NCBI RefSeq assembly: GCF_042885655.1
Contig: NZ_JBHVRO010000004.1
Coordinates: 248,001-312,000 of the forward strand
Direction of reading: 5' to 3'
From: Psychrobacillus sp042885655
Lineage (GTDB): Bacteria; Bacillota; Bacilli; Bacillales_A; Planococcaceae
Length of the DNA stretch: 64,000 bases
Part shown: in pieces, positions 60,083-64,000 of the stretch
Layout of the letters: each line of letters opens with the position of its first letter
Numbering within the stretch: position 1 is the stretch's first letter
Notes under the pieces: model-generated
Databases searched by the model: none
The model's input: the letters and a program-made list of their open reading frames with translations, nothing else
What the model was told of the DNA's origin: nothing
Made by a program: the position numbers and the translations under genes

Positions 60083-60125
60083 GGAGTGAAAAGAATCGAT
60101 TAGTCGGAACTTTTTACTCCTGTTT
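60083..60125 (+). terminator. Hairpin after cvfB
   Basis: GGAGTGAAAAG and CTTTTTACTCC form an 11-bp stem (one G-T) followed by TGTTTTC. It overlaps the ECF promoter for ypuA, so it can end cvfB transcription before that promoter fires. Confidence 0.6.
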
Positions 60126-60130
60126 TCGTA
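60106..60130 (+). promoter_or_regulatory. ECF-type promoter of ypuA
   Basis: GGAAC (60106-60110), 16 bases, CGTA (60127-60130). B. subtilis ypuA is under sigma-M, so both position and sequence agree. Confidence 0.7.
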
Positions 60131-60165
60131 TTAAAGGGAGAATGGCTTGGAAAGGGGTTTTTAAA

Positions 60166-61077
60166 TTGAGAAAAATATTACAACCATTTATTGCTGCTAT
60201 TTTAATGATTGGAGTTGTGATTACGCCAACCATTACTTATGCAGACTCGAGTGGTACTACAGAGGTAGTAAATGAAAAGTTTGGTCCACCTATTGTAGTT
60301 TATGGCGGTAATTTAACAGAATCACAGAAAAATAGTGTAAAAGAAAGTTTAAAAGTAACAGAGAACTCAGATGTTAAAGAAATTGAAGTAACTGGAAAGG
60401 ATTTAGCTAAGTATTTAACTGATGGCGATGCATCAGCTAGAATGTTTTCTTCTGCAAAAATTACGAGAAAAGATGCTGGTAAAGGACTAGTTATTAATAT
60501 CGTTACACCGGATAATATTACGGAAGTTACAGCGGAAATGTATGCAAACGCGATGCTTACGGCAGGAATTCATGATGCATTAGTAGAGATTGCTGCTCCG
60601 AAACCTGTTACAGGCCACTCTGCATTAGTTGGTATTTATAAAGCATATGAAGTAACGGGTGGAAAACTAGATCCGGAACGTACAGATGTAGCAAACGATG
60701 AATTATCCGTAGCAACAAACCTTGCAAAAGAATCTGGAATTGATGAGGCAAAAGTAAGTGAATTACTTACAGAAATAAAAAAACAAATTGCAGAAACAAA
60801 TCCAACATCACGAGAAGATGTAGAAAAAATTGTTACAGAGCAACTTTCTAAGTTGAAAATTGAACTATCCGATAAAGATCGCCAGCTTTTGATAGACTTA
60901 ATGGATCGAATCCGTAAACTAGATATTGATTTTAGCAAATGGAGCGATCAACTGAATGATCTAAGCAAAACAATTGAAGATAAAATCGGTAAAATAGTTG
61001 ATAGCGAAGGCTTTTGGCAAAGTGTCAAAAACTTCTTTAACAATCTAATCGATTCAATCCGTTCCATTTTTAAATAG
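60166..61077 (+). CDS. ypuA: Exported DUF1002 protein YpuA
   Basis: A 303-residue secreted protein. TTG 60166 gives a clean signal peptide (MRKILQPFIAAILMIGVV, cleavage after TYA) and has AAAGGGG 8 bases upstream; ATG 60142 is only about 5 bases from the predicted transcription start. The DUF1002 domain spans about residues 30-200 (FGPPIVVYGGNL, KITRKDAGKGLVINI, EIAAPKPVTGHSAL). The tail is helical. It is an envelope-stress gene of unknown function. Confidence 0.85.
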   Translation: MRKILQPFIAAILMIGVVITPTITYADSSGTTEVVNEKFGPPIVVYGGNLTESQKNSVKESLKVTENSDVKEIEVTGKDLAKYLTDGDASARMFSSAKITRKDAGKGLVINIVTPDNITEVTAEMYANAMLTAGIHDALVEIAAPKPVTGHSALVGIYKAYEVTGGKLDPERTDVANDELSVATNLAKESGIDEAKVSELLTEIKKQIAETNPTSREDVEKIVTEQLSKLKIELSDKDRQLLIDLMDRIRKLDIDFSKWSDQLNDLSKTIEDKIGKIVDSEGFWQSVKNFFNNLIDSIRSIFK

Positions 61078-61082
61078 TATCC

Positions 61083-61124
61083 GCACCCTGCTTGTCTGAA
61101 GAGACGATCAGGGTGCTTTTTAAT
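61083..61124 (+). terminator. Terminator after ypuA
   Basis: GCACCCTG and CAGGGTGC form an 8-bp stem with an inner GTCT/AGAC pairing, then TTTTTAATTT. Confidence 0.85.
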
Positions 61125-61181
61125 TTAATAGATACTCCTTATTTGCACATACTATCTTTATTTGCTATTATTAAGATACTA

Positions 61182-61205
61182 AAATATCTTGAATTCGAGA
61201 TATTT
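61182..61205. promoter_or_regulatory. MhqR-like operator
   Basis: A 24-base near-perfect palindrome: AAATATCTTGAA followed by TTCGAGATATTT, only one pair out of twelve mismatched. The core ATCTnGAATTCGAGAT is the MhqR (quinone-stress MarR) box. It lies 20 bases before the dioxygenase start. Confidence 0.8.
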
Positions 61206-61224
61206 AAAACGGGAGGGAAAAACA

Positions 61225-62193
61225 ATGAAATTAGCTGGAATACACCATGTATCTGCTATAACAGCAGACGCAGATAGAAACCATGATTTTTTTACTCGAA
61301 TTTTAGGAATGCGCTTAGTTAAAAAAAGCGTAAACCAAGACAACACGTCTTCTTATCATTTATTTTATGCAGATGCAGTAGGTACACCAGGAACAGATAT
61401 GACTTACTTTGACATTCCAAATGCCGGCAGAACATATGCTGGAATATCCAGTATTAGTAATACAGGATTCCGTGTCAAAAGTGAAAATGCATTATTATAT
61501 TGGAAAGAAAGATTTTCAAAAATGAATGTCCCTCATGATGAAATCAAAGAGAGATTCGGCCGTAAAACTCTTTATTTTGAGGACTTCGAGGGATCTAGAT
61601 TAATGCTTGTTGTTGATGATGGAAATGGAATCCCTTATGGAGAAGCTTGGGTTAAAGAAGGGATCACTGCCGAAAATGCCATAGTTGGTCTAGGTCCAGT
61701 TAAACTTACAGTACGCAATGCATCTCCAACAGAAAAGGTACTAACAGAAATACTAGGATTTTCACTAGCTGGTTCTTACCCATCCGAAGTAATGGATATG
61801 CCGGATATTTTAGTGTATTCCACGGGAGCAGGTGGCCCTGCAGGAGAAGTTCATATCGAAACACGTACAGATTTACCAATAGAAAGACCAGGTAGGGGAA
61901 GCGTACATCATGTGGCATTCCGAATTCCTACGATGGAAGACTATCCAAAATGGGAAGAATTATTACGTGCACAAGGCTTCGTTACTTCTGGTTTAGTGGA
62001 CCGATACTATTTTAAATCCATTTATTTTAGAGAGCCAAATGGGATACTATATGAACTGGCTACAGACGAGCCGGGCTTTGCTTCTGATGAACCATTAGAA
62101 ACGTTAGGAGAAACACTGGCTTTGCCTCCGTTTTTAGAACCGAAAAGAGAGCAAATTGAAAAGGCATTGCGTCCATTGTCAATTAATAATTGA
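61225..62193 (+). CDS. Ring-cleaving dioxygenase, MhqO/MhqA-like
   Basis: A 322-residue VOC-fold extradiol-type dioxygenase with two repeated halves. Metal ligands: His in GIHHVSAI (residues 4-11), His in GSVHHVAFR (about 228) and Glu in NGILYELATDEPG (about 279). B. subtilis homologues detoxify hydroquinones and are repressed by MhqR; the operator just upstream agrees. The frame extends to 61189, but that part covers the operator; ATG 61225 follows GGGAGGG. Confidence 0.9.
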   Translation: MKLAGIHHVSAITADADRNHDFFTRILGMRLVKKSVNQDNTSSYHLFYADAVGTPGTDMTYFDIPNAGRTYAGISSISNTGFRVKSENALLYWKERFSKMNVPHDEIKERFGRKTLYFEDFEGSRLMLVVDDGNGIPYGEAWVKEGITAENAIVGLGPVKLTVRNASPTEKVLTEILGFSLAGSYPSEVMDMPDILVYSTGAGGPAGEVHIETRTDLPIERPGRGSVHHVAFRIPTMEDYPKWEELLRAQGFVTSGLVDRYYFKSIYFREPNGILYELATDEPGFASDEPLETLGETLALPPFLEPKREQIEKALRPLSINN

Positions 62194-62225
62194 TTATGTT
62201 AGAATTCAGAAAAGGAGTGGGAACA

Positions 62226-62507
62226 TTGGATTTTCAATACAAAGAGCTTGGGAACGATGTATTTGCTTATCAATATATACAAGACGGTGTGAAACTTGGT
62301 GAAATTACGTGGACAATACTTGGAGACGTGATGGTCATGGATCATACATTCGTGTCGGATGAACTTCGAGGTCAAGGTGTTGCTAAGAAACTATTGGATA
62401 AAGCTGCAGGATTTGCTCGTGAAAATGAGTTGAAAATGGAACCAGTATGTTCTTATGTTGTTGCCGCTTTTAATAAATCTAACGAATACGATGATGTTAA
62501 AGCTTAA
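62226..62507 (+). CDS. Small GNAT-like N-acetyltransferase (YjdJ type)
   Basis: A 93-residue minimal GNAT of the Gcn5-related type: MVMDHTFVSDELRGQGVAKKLLDKAAGFAREN with the acetyl-CoA loop RGQGVA, and the end PVCSYVVAAFNKSNEY. Substrate unknown. TTG 62226 is chosen, with AAAAGGAG 8 bases upstream. Confidence 0.85.
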   Translation: MDFQYKELGNDVFAYQYIQDGVKLGEITWTILGDVMVMDHTFVSDELRGQGVAKKLLDKAAGFARENELKMEPVCSYVVAAFNKSNEYDDVKA

Positions 62508-62513
62508 CAATAT

Positions 62514-62552
62514 AAAAGGCAATCCGCTTCTTTTTAGAGTGGATTGCCTTTT
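62514..62552. terminator. Bidirectional terminator, GNAT / small ORF
   Basis: AAAAGGCAATCC and GGATTGCCTTTT form a perfect 12-bp stem, T-rich on both sides. Confidence 0.85.
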
Positions 62553-62558
62553 ACGTTC

Positions 62559-62657
62559 TTAAATATTTGTAAAGAATACCAAAATGCCTGTTAATACGGA
62601 TGCACCTGCCAGTGTATAAAAGAAGTCTGCTTGGTTAAAAACTATATTTTTCTCCAT
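62559..62657 (-). CDS. Possible 32-residue small membrane protein
   Basis: The minus-strand ATG at 62657 has AAAGGAAGG 5-6 bases upstream. The peptide starts MEKNIVFNQADF and has one hydrophobic span (TLAGASVLTGILVFF). It ends right at the bidirectional terminator. The strong ribosome site and placement support a real gene; no homologue is recognised. Confidence 0.6.
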   Translation of the reverse strand: MEKNIVFNQADFFYTLAGASVLTGILVFFTNI

Positions 62658-62734
62658 CAAAACCTTCCTTTCTTAAATTTGTATTAGTATATTAGTACCC
62701 ATTTGAGTGAATTATTAAACAAGTTTAGCTAAAT

Positions 62735-62800
62735 TAAAAAGTTGGTGGGACTAAAGAATAAATAGTAACAACAAGTGCATTTTAGTCCAAAGCATTCAAA
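62735..62800. repeat. Repeat family B, short remnant
   Basis: AAGTGCATTTTAGTCCAAAGCATTC resembles the right-central part of family B (CGTCCAAAGCACTC) but is degenerate. Confidence 0.35.
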
Positions 62801-62828
62801 GAAAGCATCTGGATTATCGTCCTACGAA

Positions 62829-63020
62829 ACCAGTGTTCATAATACTTTAATGAATTAGATAATACCGCGGATTTCCGTTTCAGGTGGACGCGTTCCGCGG
62901 GGTGAGCGATGAGCCCTCACCGCCGCTACGCGTTCGTTGTGATGGCACATCTGTCTCACTCATCCCGCTGGAGTCGCCACCTTTCACTACAATCTATTAA
63001 GTAAGTAGTACCTAACAAGA
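62829..63020. repeat. Dispersed repeat family A, copy A4
   Basis: Full copy with arms CAGGTGGACGCG and GTCGCCACCT and an inner hairpin (GGGTGAGCGATGAGCC with GGCACATCTGTCTCACTC). Its left flank (GGATTATCGTCC) equals the remnant at 4473. Confidence 0.85.
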
Positions 63021-63169
63021 AGATTTAGCCTAGCTATCGCTAAGAAGATAGGTATAGTGATCATGCTATCATGTAATAGTTATTGAGTAAGAGATGCTAT
63101 TGCTTTTTAAAATTTGGTGAAATTTTGTGCATCCGGATAAAATGTAGTTCTCTAACTAATATTGATAGT

Positions 63170-63366
63170 TTTTAAAGAATTAAATAATACCGCGGATTTC
63201 CGTTTCAGGTGGACGCGTTCGTTGTGATAGCTCATCTGTCTCACAGAGGAACAAAGGCTAAGAGCGCCACATCGTGTGGCAACGCCTTCGTGACCAACAT
63301 CCTGTTGGCCTCCGACTGGAGTCGCCACCTCTCACTACAATCCATTAAGTGAGTGGTACCTAAAAG
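63170..63366. repeat. Family A copy A5, rearranged with a foreign segment
   Basis: The outer arms are as in A4, but the left inner arm is lost exactly between two GCGTTC copies, and about 74 bases (63243-63316) of another sequence with two hairpins (GCCAC/GTGGC, CCAAC/GTTGG) sit in the right arm. The 847-base gap 62658-63504 otherwise holds no gene. Confidence 0.8.
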
Positions 63367-63448
63367 AGGATTTAGCTCATCTATCTTACTAAGCAAATAT
63401 AATTTGCCCCATACATACGTTGATTGAAGCGTGATATTAAGAAACGAC

Positions 63449-63474
63449 GAAACTTTTCTAATGTATAATCGTAG
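63449..63474 (+). promoter_or_regulatory. ECF-type promoter before the DUF4064 gene
   Basis: CGAAAC (63449-63454), 16 bases, CGTA (63471-63474). A TATAAT at 63465-63470 overlaps, so a sigma-A promoter is an alternative, though its -35 is poor. Confidence 0.55.
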
Positions 63475-63504
63475 AATAACTATTAGCTAAAGGAGGTTAT
63501 TCAT

Positions 63505-63978
63505 ATGAAGCGTACCGGGGAAATTGCACTCGGTGTTATTAGTGCAATTTTTAGTTTGATTTCAATAGTATTGATCTCTTTGCTTGTTATAGGAGTCAGT
63601 ACCACATTGAAAGAAGAAGGGTTTAATACTGAATTAAAAAATCAAATACTAACTAATCCAGCAATATCTGCTCAAGATGTTGAATATATTACTCAAAATG
63701 CAGATGTAATTTTGAGTGGAGTAAATGTTATTGGATGGGGTATAGTAATTTCGATTTTTATAAGTTTAGTGTTAAATATATTTGGAATTGTTTTCATTTA
63801 CAATAATAAAAACCAAAAACTTGCGGGTATAATGTTTATATTTGCTGGAGTATTAGCGGGGATTCTTTCAATAACCTCAATTTTACTATATATAGCTGCC
63901 ATTTTATGTTTCGTTCGAAAGTCAACGGAGGAGTTTGCAGATCCAGGTGGAAACTACTCGTCAAACGAACCGCTATAA
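63505..63978 (+). CDS. DUF4064-family membrane protein
   Basis: A 157-residue protein with about four spans (residues 5-30, 70-98, 106-128 and 120-140) and an extracytoplasmic loop (LKEEGFNTELKNQILTNPA). The GEIALGVISAIFSLISIVL start is the DUF4064 mark. Function is unknown. AAAGGAGG precedes ATG 63505; the ECF-type promoter suggests envelope stress. Confidence 0.8.
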   Translation: MKRTGEIALGVISAIFSLISIVLISLLVIGVSTTLKEEGFNTELKNQILTNPAISAQDVEYITQNADVILSGVNVIGWGIVISIFISLVLNIFGIVFIYNNKNQKLAGIMFIFAGVLAGILSITSILLYIAAILCFVRKSTEEFADPGGNYSSNEPL

Positions 63979-64000
63979 ACAAAAACACTGACTTACTCAG

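Noticed and set aside
61092..61277. Short plus-strand frame after ypuA
   Set aside because: It overlaps the ypuA terminator and runs through the MhqR-like operator and the dioxygenase start.

Overview
The window is about 64 kb of chromosome from a low-GC Gram-positive endospore-former relative (Bacillales). Gene content and order repeatedly match Bacillus subtilis (yclNOPQ, nadBCA with a divergent cysteine desulfurase, hmp/nsrR, yuaF-floT, mntR, cvfB, ypuA). The intergenic repeats and sequence divergence suggest a Planococcaceae-type genus (Psychrobacillus, Lysinibacillus or Sporosarcina-like); this placement is inference. There are no rRNA or tRNA genes, no prophage, no transposase and no CRISPR array.

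Layout. 1-7.8 kb: pentapeptide protein end, phosphate transporter with its DUF47 partner, a sigma-W-type promoter driving yuaF-floT, an HD-GYP phosphodiesterase with a decayed fragment of a second copy behind it, fumarase and a PCYCGC lipoprotein. 8.5-13.3 kb: NAD de novo synthesis (cysteine desulfurase; nadB-nadC-nadA) with a NiaR-like operator that is partly repeated before niaP at 36 kb. 13.3-17.7 kb: a sigV-rsiV-like sigma/anti-sigma pair with its own ECF promoter, then a MacB-type ABC exporter. 18-26.6 kb: methyltransferase, NhaC antiporter, a VOC gene plus hflX behind an attenuator-like leader with its own small ORF, an ABC exporter and a peptide transporter. 26.6-33.8 kb: lipoprotein, Fur-controlled petrobactin-type uptake operon, PAP2 phosphatase, a cysteine-free uracil-DNA glycosylase. 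33.9-45.2 kb: thrC-thrB, niaP, two DNA/nucleotide enzymes, hmp/nsrR nitric oxide defence, pyrophosphatase, DsbA-type oxidoreductase, FAD-Rieske protein. 45.4-53.2 kb: M20 amidohydrolase with a permease, YceI and a HxlR regulator, murB, penicillin acylase. 53.7-64 kb: cadC-cadA, double GNAT protein, comFB, mntR, cvfB, ypuA, an MhqR-like-controlled dioxygenase and small membrane proteins.

Common themes. Metal and redox homeostasis (Fur, CadC, MntR, NsrR, MhqR-like, HxlR) and envelope stress dominate: five ECF-type promoters can be read directly (before yuaF, sigV, a lipoprotein at 26.7 kb, ypuA and the last gene).

The non-coding part is unusually rich. Two dispersed repeat families (A, able to fold into a long hairpin; B, with a hairpin showing compensatory changes between copies) fill the largest gaps. 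Four separate tandem arrays, with three different core sequences but all with a 20-21 bp period, lie just after gene ends. Together with the hflX leader these arrays are the most promising undescribed features.
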